Shown here in pieces: positions 5,983 to 13,830 of a stretch of DNA of 14,521 nucleotides. The DNA is from Fidelibacterota bacterium (lineage in GTDB: Bacteria > Fidelibacterota > Marinisomatia > Marinisomatales > TCS55): assembly GCA_014239505.1 (NCBI GenBank), contig JAAZYT010000165.1, positions 1-14,521 on the forward strand, read 5' to 3'. Each line of letters begins with the position of its first letter. Position 1 is the stretch's first letter. The translations under genes and the position numbers were made by a program. The notes under the pieces are model-generated. The model saw only the letters and a list, made by a program, of their open reading frames with translations. It was not told the origin of the DNA and did no database searches.

Positions 5983-6010
5983 ACGCCCCACAGAGATGTG
6001 GGGCGTTTTT
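5983..6010 (+). terminator. Strong intrinsic terminator of the small-gene cassette
   Basis: ACGCCCCACA (5983-5992) and TGTGGGGCGT (5997-6006) form a perfect 10-bp GC-rich stem with a GAGA tetraloop, followed by TTTTTGTTT. It is directional for the plus strand. It separates the small-protein unit from the amidase gene, which therefore needs its own promoter between 6011 and 6103. Confidence 0.93.
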
Positions 6011-6067
6011 GTTTATAAAAGAAATAAAACTAATAGAATTTTTTTCTTCAGCTTTATTTAGCATTTA

Positions 6068-6096
6068 TTGTTTATCCTTTAAAGTGGGGATAATTT
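6068..6096 (+). promoter_or_regulatory. Candidate promoter of the amidase gene
   Basis: TTGTTT (6068-6073), a 17-nt spacer, and TAATTT (6091-6096) is the best sigma70-like pair after the terminator. It would place the transcript start within a few bases of the ATG at 6104, giving an almost leaderless mRNA. The -10 is poor, so confidence is low. Confidence 0.25.
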
Positions 6097-6103
6097 CTAG
6101 CCT

Positions 6104-7597
6104 ATGTTACTAAGATTATTAAGCATTGTATTTAAATTAGCACTTTTATTTACAATTAGTTATGCAGGAACAATACGAGTAGTGAATCGTGTTGATAACT
6201 CAATTGATGATATTTTAACTCTTGATAAGCTTAGAGGCACTTATGTGTCAACCATTGATGTTTCAAGAATATTAGCAAAACGAGATCCTTTTATTAATAA
6301 AGATCGTGGGAAAATGGTATTATATATTGGAGACCATAGAATAAAAATATCTGCTAATAGTAGTTATTTATTAGTTGATGATCAAGTTTTTCAAATGCCG
6401 ATGCACACTATTATGACAGATAATGATATTTTTATTCCAGCAGAAGCTTTTTTTAATATAATTAGGCGTGAAGCATTACCAGGCATAAAATATGATTCAA
6501 GGAGAATGGTTTTAGATATTGATATAAAAGCATTTACAATTACAAACGTAAATATTTCTCAAAAATCTAATGGGACAATTATAAGAATAAAGACACGAAA
6601 TTTGTTTCCTGAAGGAAATATCAGCTCATTTTTTCATGAGAATGGATGGTTTTATTTAACTGTTGCAGGAGGCTTAGTTGATACAACTGAAATACGAAGA
6701 ACAGATACTCGAGGGATTATTAAAAGTGTAGCTGCAGATCAATTAGGTGAATCATCGCAGTTAGCCTTTCAAATGCGAACAAAAGTAGAAAGTCACGAAT
6801 TATATCAAAGCAAAGATCCCAGTGAAATTGTTATTTCATTAAGGACATCTATTAAAAATAGTTTAGCACAGATGAAAAAAGTAAAAGATCGTTGGAAACT
6901 AGATACAGTTGTTCTTGATGCTGGTCATGGAGGAAAAGACCCAGGGACAATGGGAAAAAGAGGAACAAAAGAGAAAGATATTGCGCTTGATATTGTAAAA
7001 AGAGTAGGTCTGCTCCTTGAAAAAAATACAAGTTTAAAAGTTATTTATACTAGGACTGAAGATATTTTTATTCCATTATGGAAAAGAACAAAAATGGCTA
7101 ATGAAGCCAATGGTAAAATTTTTATTAGTGTTCATTTAAATGGACATCCAAATAAAACAGCTTACGGTTTTGAAACTTATTTGCTTCGTCCTGGAAAAAC
7201 TGAAGATGCTATTGAAGTTGCCTCTCGTGAAAATGAGGTAATTAAATTTGAAGATAAGTCAAAGAATAAATATAAAGATTTATCTGATGAAAAATTAATT
7301 ATTGCAACAATGGCACAAAGCATGCAGATGAAAGAAAGCGAAGAGCTTGCAGCAATGGTTCAAGAGGAAATGGCAAAGAAAGTTAAATCCAAAAATAGAG
7401 GAGTAAAGCAGGCAGGGTTTCACGTTTTAATTGGCGCGAGTATGCCAAATATATTAATTGAGGCTGGTTATTTAACTAATAGCAATGAAGAGAAAAATTT
7501 GCGAAATCCAAAATATCGACAAACAATTGCAAACTCAATTTATAAATCTATTGTTAAATTTCGTTATTCAAGAGAGCAATACCTTTCTGAAAGTTGA
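6104..7597 (+). CDS. Exported N-acetylmuramoyl-L-alanine amidase (Amidase_3) with N-terminal accessory domains
   Basis: Cleaves the bond between N-acetylmuramic acid and L-alanine in peptidoglycan, acting in the periplasm, typically at division sites. Residues 1-22 form a signal peptide (LLRLLSIVFKLALLFTISYAG). Residues about 28-140 look like a copper-amine-oxidase-N-like domain (MVLYIGDHRIKI, then DNDIFIPAEAFFNII). Residues about 145-250 are AMIN-like beta-rich sequence that may target the enzyme to septal peptidoglycan. The catalytic domain spans about 268-490: VVLDAGHGGKDPGTMG (His275), KEKDIALD (Glu290), FISVHLNG (His344), and NILIEAGYLTN (Glu453). All zinc ligands and the catalytic Glu are present. 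The segment at about 366-430 (ASRENEVI... through a helical stretch) is the regulatory-helix insertion seen in AmiA/B/C-type enzymes. The 497 aa length suits an AmiC-like architecture. An exact amiA/B/C symbol is not justified. Confidence 0.92.
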   Translation: MLLRLLSIVFKLALLFTISYAGTIRVVNRVDNSIDDILTLDKLRGTYVSTIDVSRILAKRDPFINKDRGKMVLYIGDHRIKISANSSYLLVDDQVFQMPMHTIMTDNDIFIPAEAFFNIIRREALPGIKYDSRRMVLDIDIKAFTITNVNISQKSNGTIIRIKTRNLFPEGNISSFFHENGWFYLTVAGGLVDTTEIRRTDTRGIIKSVAADQLGESSQLAFQMRTKVESHELYQSKDPSEIVISLRTSIKNSLAQMKKVKDRWKLDTVVLDAGHGGKDPGTMGKRGTKEKDIALDIVKRVGLLLEKNTSLKVIYTRTEDIFIPLWKRTKMANEANGKIFISVHLNGHPNKTAYGFETYLLRPGKTEDAIEVASRENEVIKFEDKSKNKYKDLSDEKLIIATMAQSMQMKESEELAAMVQEEMAKKVKSKNRGVKQAGFHVLIGASMPNILIEAGYLTNSNEEKNLRNPKYRQTIANSIYKSIVKFRYSREQYLSES

Positions 7598-7669
7598 ATA
7601 ATCAATAGAGACCTGATTTTAAATATTATTTTTTTACGATAACGTATTCCAATTAAACTAAAATAAAAA

Positions 7670-8938
7670 ATGATAGACTTAGATAATTCCAGAAGTATCA
7701 ACAATCAATTAAATTATCTATATAATCTTAACAGACTTGGCATTAAAGTTGGATTATCACATACTCTTAAATTATTAGAAATTTGTGGCAATCCACATAA
7801 AAATTATAGATCTATACATGTTGCTGGCACAAATGGAAAAGGTTCAACATGTGCAATGGTGGCAGAAATATTAATTTCGGCTGGTTATAAAGTTGGAGTG
7901 TATTCTTCGCCACACCTTGTCCGATTTAATGAGAGGATTAAAATTAACAATGTATTTATTAAAGATGATGAGATTGCATTATTTATAAAAAATCATAAAA
8001 ATGATATTGAAAAAATAGAGACAACTTTTTTTGAAACCACAACTGCAATGGCTTTTAAGCACTTTGCTGAAAACAATATTGATGTAGCTGTAATAGAAAC
8101 AGGCTTAGGTGGAAGGTTGGACTCAACAAATGTCATAAATCCAGCTATGACAGCTATAACTCCAATATCACTAGATCATCGAGAAATCTTGGGTCCAAAC
8201 ATAGAGACTATTACCAAAGAAAAAGGTGGAATAATTAAACCTGAAACCCCGGTTGTTTTAGCTAAACAAGAGAAAGTTTCTATCTCAATATTGCGCAAAA
8301 TATCAAAAAGTAAAAAATCAAAAATTATATATCAAGAAACTCCTCAGAATATTGTGTTAAGTGAAAATGGAACGGTGTTTGAAATTAAAAGTGAATCTTT
8401 TAAAATACCATTAATTGGCCATCATCAAGCATTTAATGCAGCATTAAGTATTAAAATTATTAAACAATTTGACCCAAAAATTAAGTCTAAGGTTATCCAA
8501 AAAGGTTTAGATAAAACAATTTGGCCAGCAAGGTTACAAAAACTATTAATTAAGCCGCTAATTTTTTATGATGTTGCTCATAATGCTAATGGAATTAATG
8601 CAATGCTAAATTCCATGGCTTTATTATATAATTGTTCACCCCTTGGTTTAATTGTGTTAAAGAGCGATAAAGAAATAAACTTGATAAAAGAAGCCACATA
8701 TGGAAAATTTGGACTACTTATTATTAGTGGAAGTAAAAAACATGGTTTACTTAGTGGAACAGAGTTATCAAAGCATTTAAGAAGTCCAAAAGGTTCAAAT
8801 TATTTAGTAGAGAATTCTTTATTAAAAGCTTTAGATGCTCTAGAAGAAAAATCAGCGGAATTGAATGTTCCTGGTGTAATTTTTGGGAGTCATTACATTG
8901 CAAAAGAAGTTTTTGATAAATTTGGATTTTTGATTTAA
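7670..8938 (+). CDS. folC: Bifunctional folylpolyglutamate synthase / dihydrofolate synthase
   Basis: Adds glutamate to dihydropteroate and to folates, using ATP; a cytoplasmic Mur-ligase-fold enzyme. Seen: HVAGTNGKGSTCAMVAEIL with the P-loop GTNGKGST (53-60), VGVYSSPHLVRFNERIKIN (75-93), ETGLGGRLDSTNV (143-155), TPISLDHREILG (164-175), EKGGIIKPETPVV (184-196, the lysine-containing loop), HHQAFNAALS (251-260), WPARLQ (285-290), and YDVAHNANGINAM (300-312). The 422 aa length is normal. The N-terminal half is the ATPase and the C-terminal third the glutamate-ligase domain. No SD precedes the ATG; the 72-nt gap after the amidase stop has no terminator, so it may be co-transcribed with the amidase. 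Confidence 0.95.
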   Translation: MIDLDNSRSINNQLNYLYNLNRLGIKVGLSHTLKLLEICGNPHKNYRSIHVAGTNGKGSTCAMVAEILISAGYKVGVYSSPHLVRFNERIKINNVFIKDDEIALFIKNHKNDIEKIETTFFETTTAMAFKHFAENNIDVAVIETGLGGRLDSTNVINPAMTAITPISLDHREILGPNIETITKEKGGIIKPETPVVLAKQEKVSISILRKISKSKKSKIIYQETPQNIVLSENGTVFEIKSESFKIPLIGHHQAFNAALSIKIIKQFDPKIKSKVIQKGLDKTIWPARLQKLLIKPLIFYDVAHNANGINAMLNSMALLYNCSPLGLIVLKSDKEINLIKEATYGKFGLLIISGSKKHGLLSGTELSKHLRSPKGSNYLVENSLLKALDALEEKSAELNVPGVIFGSHYIAKEVFDKFGFLI

Positions 8939-9060
8939 AATAATGTAATATCTGGACAGTTGGTAGGCGTTAAACCCTTTATTTATAGCCCTGAGAGGGC
9001 AAATCCCCAACAATTTATCAATTTCAAAGATTTTTAATTGTATAAACAAGGTTATTTCAT
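8939..9060 (+). promoter_or_regulatory. rho leader with a small hairpin
   Basis: This 122-nt gap between folC and rho holds a GCCCT-GAG-AGGGC hairpin (8988-9000), without a T-run on either strand. The 3' arm can alternatively pair with CCC at about 9005. A weak SD, AAGG (9048-9051), lies 9 nt before the rho ATG. Rho genes in some bacteria are autoregulated through their leaders, but nothing here proves it. No clear promoter was found. Confidence 0.3.
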
Positions 9061-10308
9061 ATGAATGTTAATGAACTACAGAAGCTAAGAATAAAAGAAT
9101 TAGCAGATCTAGCATCTGAACTTAAGATTGAAAGTTATTCAGGCTTAAACAAGCAAGAGCTAATAGTAAAGATTCTTGAAGCTCAATCAGAAAAAGATGG
9201 AGGAGTTTCTGCTAGTGGAGTGCTTGAAGTTTTAAATGAAGGCTATGGTTTTTTGCGTAGTCCTAATTTCAATTATCTACCAGGACCAGATGATATTTAC
9301 GTTAGCCCTTCACAAATAAAAAGGTTCGGATTAAGAACAGGTCATGAAGTTGGAGGTCAAATCAGACCACCAAAATCAAAAGAGCGTTTTTATGCACTTT
9401 TAAAAGTTGAAGAAGTTAATGGTAAAGACCCGTCTGAGCTTAGGAGAGCAATACTTTTTGATAATCTTACTCCATTATATCCTGATCAAAAATTTAAATT
9501 AGAAGATAATCCTAAAGATTTATCTACGCGTGTTATGGATTTGATTTCTCCGATAGGAAAGGGTCAGCGCGGACTAATTGTAGCTCAGCCAAAAACAGGG
9601 AAAACAGTTCTTGTTCAAAAAGTTGCTAATGCGATAACCAAGAATCATCCTGAAGTAAAAATGATTATTTTACTAATTGATGAGAGGCCAGAAGAAGTTA
9701 CAGACATGAAAAGAAATGTTGAAGCAGAAGTAATAAGCTCAACATTTGATGAGCCACCAGAGCGTCATGTTGCTGTAGCTGAAATGGTTATTCAAAAAGC
9801 GCGTAGAATGGTTGAATTTGGTGATGACGTGGTTATCCTTTTAGATAGTATAACACGACTTGGTCGTGCACATAATGCAGTTATCCCTCACAGCGGAAAA
9901 ATTTTATCTGGTGGTGTAGATGCAAATGCTCTTAGAAAACCAAAACATTTCTATGGAGCAGCTAGAAACACTGAAGAAAGCGGTAGTTTAACTATACTAG
10001 CAACGGCACTTATTGACACAGGAAGTAGAATGGATGAAGTTATTTTTGAAGAGTTTAAAGGCACAGGGAATATGGAACTTGTTCTTGATAGAAAATTAAG
10101 TGACCGCCGTATTTATCCATCCTTTGATTTAATTCGTTCTGGTACAAGAAAAGAAGAACTATTATTAGATAAAAAAGTCTTAGCTAGAATGTGGATTCTT
10201 AGAAAACTCCTTAATGAAATGAGCGTAATTGAAGCTATGGAGTTTATACAAGATAGAATGCGTAGAACAAAAACGAACGAAGAATTCATGGAAACTATGA
10301 GCCAATAA
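9061..10308 (+). CDS. rho: Transcription termination factor Rho
   Basis: Hexameric RNA-dependent ATPase/helicase that releases RNA polymerase from untranslated transcripts. The 415 aa have the compact standard architecture: Rho_N helical domain (1-45, NELQKLRIKELADLASEL), cold-shock-like RNA-binding domain (about 50-118, GVLEVLNEGYGFLRSP, DDIYVSPSQIKRFGLRTG), then the RecA-type motor. Motor motifs are Walker A VAQPKTGKT (174-182), LLIDERPEEVTDM (204-216) with the catalytic Glu, Walker B VVILLDSITRLGRAHN (257-272), and the Q/R-loop region SGKILSGGVDANAL (278-291). No inserted lineage-specific RNA-binding or prion-like domain is visible. It heads a six-gene same-strand run including rpmE, yqhQ and prfA, a neighbourhood also known from other phyla. 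Confidence 0.98.
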   Translation: MNVNELQKLRIKELADLASELKIESYSGLNKQELIVKILEAQSEKDGGVSASGVLEVLNEGYGFLRSPNFNYLPGPDDIYVSPSQIKRFGLRTGHEVGGQIRPPKSKERFYALLKVEEVNGKDPSELRRAILFDNLTPLYPDQKFKLEDNPKDLSTRVMDLISPIGKGQRGLIVAQPKTGKTVLVQKVANAITKNHPEVKMIILLIDERPEEVTDMKRNVEAEVISSTFDEPPERHVAVAEMVIQKARRMVEFGDDVVILLDSITRLGRAHNAVIPHSGKILSGGVDANALRKPKHFYGAARNTEESGSLTILATALIDTGSRMDEVIFEEFKGTGNMELVLDRKLSDRRIYPSFDLIRSGTRKEELLLDKKVLARMWILRKLLNEMSVIEAMEFIQDRMRRTKTNEEFMETMSQ

Positions 10309-10331
10309 AATTAAATTCTATCTCTTTTTGA

Positions 10332-10337
10332 TATAAT
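10332..10337 (+). promoter_or_regulatory. Possible -10 element before the Cas6-like gene
   Basis: A perfect TATAAT stands 17 nt before the ATG of the Cas6-like gene, in the 46-nt rho-Cas6-like gap. The region 16-18 nt further upstream is AT-rich without a good -35. An own promoter for the Cas6-like gene is possible but unproven. No terminator separates it from rho. Confidence 0.25.
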
Positions 10338-10354
10338 CTATGAAAGCATAAAAT

Positions 10355-11374
10355 ATGAGTTCTAAGTACCCTAAAGTACACACAATTACAGTAAGGCTAA
10401 TTACAGATAAACCAGTTCGTAAAACACCTTATCAAGTCAAAGGTGTCCTAATGCGAAAGTTCAATGATAAAGAAATTGTACCAATGTTAGATGGTACTTA
10501 TCGTGATAAGTTTCTTTATCCACGGATTCAAGTAAAAATATTAAATGAACAGATACATTTTGTTGCTACTGCTGAGGGTGTTAATCCAATTAAGGATATA
10601 TTATCTAACTTAGATGCACTTGACTTTGGGAATATAACATTTGAGGTTACAGATACAGAAATTGAGGAAGAAAAAGATTACCTTAAGCCACTTTCAAAAC
10701 TAATTAGTTACCGCTTTGTTACACCTTGGATTGCTTTAAATCAGGCGACGGGAAATCGTTATCGCAATCTTAAAAATGAAGAAAGGACTGACTATCTAAA
10801 TAATCTACTTGGTCAAAATATTGTTTTTATATCAAGAGAAATGGGTATAGAATTAGAAAATAATATTTTTACTAAAGTAAAATTGTCATCTTTATTCCCA
10901 AAAAATATTGATGAAAATAATTGGGGTGCTTTTGACGGCGAATTTGAAACTAATTTTCTTTTGCCAAATTACATAGGCATTGGGAATGGGATTACCCGTG
11001 GATATGGCACAATATTGGGATTATTTGAACCTGATATTTTTTCAAAAAAAGGAGAAATATCAGATGAAAAAACAGAATTAGATTTAGAGTTATTAGATGA
11101 TCCAGAAATTCATGAGATAGATGTTCAAAAAGTACCTCGTCCTAAGAAATCAAATGCAAAATCAAAATTTAGAAAAAAGAAGCCCAAACGTAGTAAAAAA
11201 GTACTTTCAGAGGAATTTGATATAGAATCAGATGAACGACCAAAAAGAAAAAAACCTTTAAGACAAGCTGGAAAATCTACAAAACATGGAAAATCAAATA
11301 AGCCTAAAAAATCTTCAGAAAATGAAATCAACTTTAATTCTGAAGAGTACCATAAAAAACAACATAGCTTTTAA
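10355..11374 (+). CDS. Cas6b-like RNA-binding protein with a long charged tail; no CRISPR locus nearby
   Basis: Cas6 proteins cut CRISPR precursor RNA. This 339-aa protein resembles the Cas6b type (from memory of the family) over residues about 5-222: a ferredoxin-like start (VHTITVRLITDKPV), YQVKGVLMRKF (26-36), LYPRIQVKIL followed by IHFVATAEGVNPI (54-79, compare the family's YPxIQYK...GINEG), YRFVTPWIALNQATGNRY (119-136), and the glycine-rich RNA-binding loop NFLLPNYIGIGNGITRGYGTI region (200-220). The His-containing segment that usually precedes YPxIQ is not seen: residues 30-60 contain no His, so RNA cleavage is doubtful. Residues about 232-260 are acidic and 261-320 very rich in Lys/Arg, probably disordered and nucleic-acid binding. 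It lies 46 nt after rho and 11 nt before the aminotransferase gene, so it is part of a housekeeping operon. The fold assignment is by eye; the cellular role is unknown. Confidence 0.62.
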   Translation: MSSKYPKVHTITVRLITDKPVRKTPYQVKGVLMRKFNDKEIVPMLDGTYRDKFLYPRIQVKILNEQIHFVATAEGVNPIKDILSNLDALDFGNITFEVTDTEIEEEKDYLKPLSKLISYRFVTPWIALNQATGNRYRNLKNEERTDYLNNLLGQNIVFISREMGIELENNIFTKVKLSSLFPKNIDENNWGAFDGEFETNFLLPNYIGIGNGITRGYGTILGLFEPDIFSKKGEISDEKTELDLELLDDPEIHEIDVQKVPRPKKSNAKSKFRKKKPKRSKKVLSEEFDIESDERPKRKKPLRQAGKSTKHGKSNKPKKSSENEINFNSEEYHKKQHSF

Positions 11375-11385
11375 AGTGAAATTAA

Positions 11386-12585
11386 ATGACTGTTTTAGCT
11401 GATCGTGTCGAACGAGTAAAACCTTCTTTTACACTTGAAATGACATCACGTGCGGCTGAACTTATTTCTCAAGGAATTGATGTGATTAATTTTAGTGCAG
11501 GGCAGCCTGATTTTAATACTCCAAAAAATATACGAGACGCTGCAGTTAAAGCTATGGACTTAGGTAAAACTAAATACACTGCCGGTCCGGGTACAATTGA
11601 GTTACGAAAAGCAGTTTGTGATAAACTACTTAGAGAAAATTCTCTTAAAGCTAATCCTAATGAAATATTAATTTCTAATGGTGAAAAGCAAAGCCTTTAC
11701 CTTACTTGCCAAGCATTATTTCAAGCTGGAGATGAAGTATTAATTTTTAAACCATATTGGGTATCATTTCCAGAGTTTGTAACACTGTCAGATGCTAGCC
11801 CAATTATTGTGAAAACACATTCAAAAAATAATTTTGAACCTAATATTGAAGATTTAAAATCAAAGATTTCTAGTCGTGTTAAGGGAATAATCATTAATTC
11901 TCCATCAAATCCTACTGGTAGCGTTTGGTCAGATGAAGCAACGCTAAATATTCTTACCTTAGCAAAAGAAAATAATTGGGTTGTTATATCAGATGAATGT
12001 TATGAAAGATTAGTTTTTGATGGTGAGTTTACTAGCGCGCAGAAATTAAATATTGACAAAAATATTAAGGCAAATATTATTACTTGCATGAGTATGTCAA
12101 AAACTTATTCTATGACTGGATGGAGAATTGGCTACGCCTTTGGAGAAGAAAAAATAATTAAAGCAATGAGTAAGATTCAAGGACAAGCAACTTCATGCGC
12201 TAATTCTATAAGTCAATCAGCATCTGTTGAGGCATTGACTGGCGATCAGTCAGCAGTTGAACAAATGAAAAATAAATTTAAGGAGCGACGAAATTTAATG
12301 GTTTCTCTTTTAAATGAAATTCCTGGAACGCAATGTGATTTACCAGGAGGGGCATTTTATGCTTTTCCAGACTTTTCACATTATTTAGGGAAGTCTTTTA
12401 ATAATATAAAAATAAAAGATTCCTTTGACCTCTCTGATTTGTTTCTTAATGAAGGAAAAGTAGTTACGGTCCCAGGAGATGGATTTGGAGCGCCAGGTCA
12501 TATTAGATTCTCTTACGCAGTAAGTAGTGACATGATTCGTGATGGTATTAAGAGGATTAAAAAAATTCTAGTAAAATTAAATTAA
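11386..12585 (+). CDS. aspC: Pyridoxal-phosphate aminotransferase, aspartate aminotransferase type (class I, subgroup I-gamma)
   Basis: Transfers amino groups between aspartate (or a related amino acid) and 2-oxoglutarate, using PLP, in the cytoplasm. At 399 aa it is full length. Motifs: NFSAGQPDFNTP (35-46), YTAGPGTIELRKAV (64-77), SNGEKQSLYL (98-107), the substrate/PLP-binding NSPSNPTGSVW (171-181, Asn175), ISDECYERLVFDG (201-213, Asp203, Tyr206), the PLP lysine in SMSKTYSMTGWRIGY (236-250, Lys239), and GHIRFSYAVS (371-380) with the carboxylate-binding Arg374. These are characteristic of the Thermus/Bacillus-type AspAT. The exact substrate range (aspartate, prephenate, aromatic acids) cannot be settled by motifs. 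It starts 11 nt after the Cas6-like stop, without a clear SD. Confidence 0.9.
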   Translation: MTVLADRVERVKPSFTLEMTSRAAELISQGIDVINFSAGQPDFNTPKNIRDAAVKAMDLGKTKYTAGPGTIELRKAVCDKLLRENSLKANPNEILISNGEKQSLYLTCQALFQAGDEVLIFKPYWVSFPEFVTLSDASPIIVKTHSKNNFEPNIEDLKSKISSRVKGIIINSPSNPTGSVWSDEATLNILTLAKENNWVVISDECYERLVFDGEFTSAQKLNIDKNIKANIITCMSMSKTYSMTGWRIGYAFGEEKIIKAMSKIQGQATSCANSISQSASVEALTGDQSAVEQMKNKFKERRNLMVSLLNEIPGTQCDLPGGAFYAFPDFSHYLGKSFNNIKIKDSFDLSDLFLNEGKVVTVPGDGFGAPGHIRFSYAVSSDMIRDGIKRIKKILVKLN

Positions 12586-12603
12586 GTATTTAAAGGAAAA
12601 AAA

Positions 12604-12810
12604 ATGAAAGCAAATACACACCCTGATTATAAATTAAGCAATGTAACTTGTTCATGTGGACACACATTTCAAGTACATGGAACAATGGGAGATCAATCTA
12701 TCGAACTTTGTTCTGAATGCCATCCATTTTATACAGGAAAGCAAAAATTGGTGGATACAGCAGGTCGAATTGAACAGTTTAAAAAGAAATATGGTAAAAC
12801 AACCAAATAA
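12604..12810 (+). CDS. rpmE: 50S ribosomal protein L31, zinc-binding form
   Basis: Component of the large ribosomal subunit that bridges to the 30S head. The 68 aa include THPDYK near the start and the four zinc cysteines: Cys16 and Cys18 (TCSCGHTFQVHGT) and Cys36 and Cys39 (LCSECHPFYTGKQK), followed by VDTAGRIEQFKKKYG. This is the C+ form, so it also stores zinc; the C- paralogue is not in this window. SD AAAGGA (12592-12597) is 6 nt before the ATG. It follows the aminotransferase by 18 nt, in the rho operon. No terminator follows. Confidence 0.97.
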   Translation: MKANTHPDYKLSNVTCSCGHTFQVHGTMGDQSIELCSECHPFYTGKQKLVDTAGRIEQFKKKYGKTTK

Positions 12811-12891
12811 TAACATTAAAACAGGGCTGACATCATCATATTCATTTGATTTTGTTATTTTTTTATGATTAGAACAATTCTTCTCACAATT

Positions 12892-13830
12892 ATGAAACCC
12901 TCTATTTTAGTTGGAGGACAAGCTGTCATTGAAGGAGTTATGATGAGAGTGCCAGGCGCCTATGCTACTGCTGCTCGGGACCCCGAAGGAAAAATTCATG
13001 TTGATCGACATGAATTTAAATCAATTACTGAAAAGTCAAAAATTTGGAATAAGCCAATTTTTCGTGGTATGGCTGGACTTTTTGAGGCCATGAAAATGGG
13101 GATGACAACCTTACAGTGGTCAGCTGATATTGCCATGCCTGAAGAAAAAGATAAAAAACCCAATCCTATAGTCGAAATTTTTTCAACAATTTTTGCTATA
13201 GCATTAGCATTAACTTTATTCATGATTGCTCCTATGTGGTTAACCACACAACTTTTAGAGGTTGAGCGTGAAGCTTTTGCATTTAATATAGTATCTGGAG
13301 CTTTTCGGATAACTTTTTTTATTATTTATCTTATTCTTATTTCATTTATGAAAGATGTAAGTCGATTATTTCAGTACCATGGTGCAGAACATAGAGTTGT
13401 TTATAATTTTGAGTCAGGGGAAAAAGTAGATATTATTAATGCACAATCTTTTCCTACTCAACATCCAAGGTGTGGAACCAGTTTTATGTTCATTGTTTTA
13501 TTATCAGCAATAATTATTTTTTCAATAATAGATTCAATTGTAATATCAATTATAGGGGATATAAGTTTACCAATTAGACTTTTAGTCCACTTACCGATGA
13601 TTCCATTGGTTGCAGGCTTATCTTACGAAGTCATTAAAATAACAGCACGAAAAGGAGACAGTCTTCTTTTTAAAATGTTACGAGCACCAGGCCTTTGGCT
13701 TCAAAATATAACAACAAGTAAACCTGAAGATAGAATGGTAGAAGTAGCTATTGTCGCTTTAAAAGAGGCTTTTGGAGATAAGTTTGAAGAAATGCAAGGC
13801 AAAGAGTATGTTGCGGAAGCAATTGGGTGA
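12892..13830 (+). CDS. yqhQ: DUF1385 / YqhQ-family membrane protein
   Basis: Conserved polytopic membrane protein of unknown biochemical function, commonly near rpmE and prfA. It contains the family hallmarks LVGGQAVIEGVMMRVPG near the N-terminus, FRGMAGLFEAM, QYHGAEHRVVY (161-171) and HPRCGTSFMFIV (191-202), with four to five hydrophobic segments, roughly at 97-120, 136-153, 196-215 and 220-255. The conserved His, Glu and Cys suggest a metal- or cofactor-dependent role, but none is shown. Start choice: the frame is open to an ATG at 12865, which would add nine residues (MIRTILLTI). I prefer the ATG at 12892 because family members begin directly before LVGGQ. Neither start has an SD. The TGA overlaps the prfA GTG (GTGA). 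Confidence 0.85.
   Translation: MKPSILVGGQAVIEGVMMRVPGAYATAARDPEGKIHVDRHEFKSITEKSKIWNKPIFRGMAGLFEAMKMGMTTLQWSADIAMPEEKDKKPNPIVEIFSTIFAIALALTLFMIAPMWLTTQLLEVEREAFAFNIVSGAFRITFFIIYLILISFMKDVSRLFQYHGAEHRVVYNFESGEKVDIINAQSFPTQHPRCGTSFMFIVLLSAIIIFSIIDSIVISIIGDISLPIRLLVHLPMIPLVAGLSYEVIKITARKGDSLLFKMLRAPGLWLQNITTSKPEDRMVEVAIVALKEAFGDKFEEMQGKEYVAEAIG

Noticed and set aside
7635..7646. TACG-ATAA-CGTA inverted repeat before folC
   Set aside because: Four-base arms in an AT-rich gap are expected by chance and there is no associated promoter element or T-run.
8988..9000. GCCCT-GAG-AGGGC as a folC terminator
   Set aside because: Stem of only 5 bp and followed by AAATCC on the plus strand and by TATAAAT on the minus strand; no U-tract in either direction.
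11125..11331. Phe/Leu-rich minus-strand open frame within the Cas6-like gene tail
   Set aside because: It is the reverse complement of the Lys/Arg-rich A-heavy tail, which automatically gives Phe/Leu-rich codons; no SD or context.
12656..12868. 70-codon open frame overlapping rpmE in another frame
   Set aside because: It covers most of the well-supported L31 gene, has no SD or recognisable motif, and its end is low-complexity hydrophobic sequence from an AT-rich gap.
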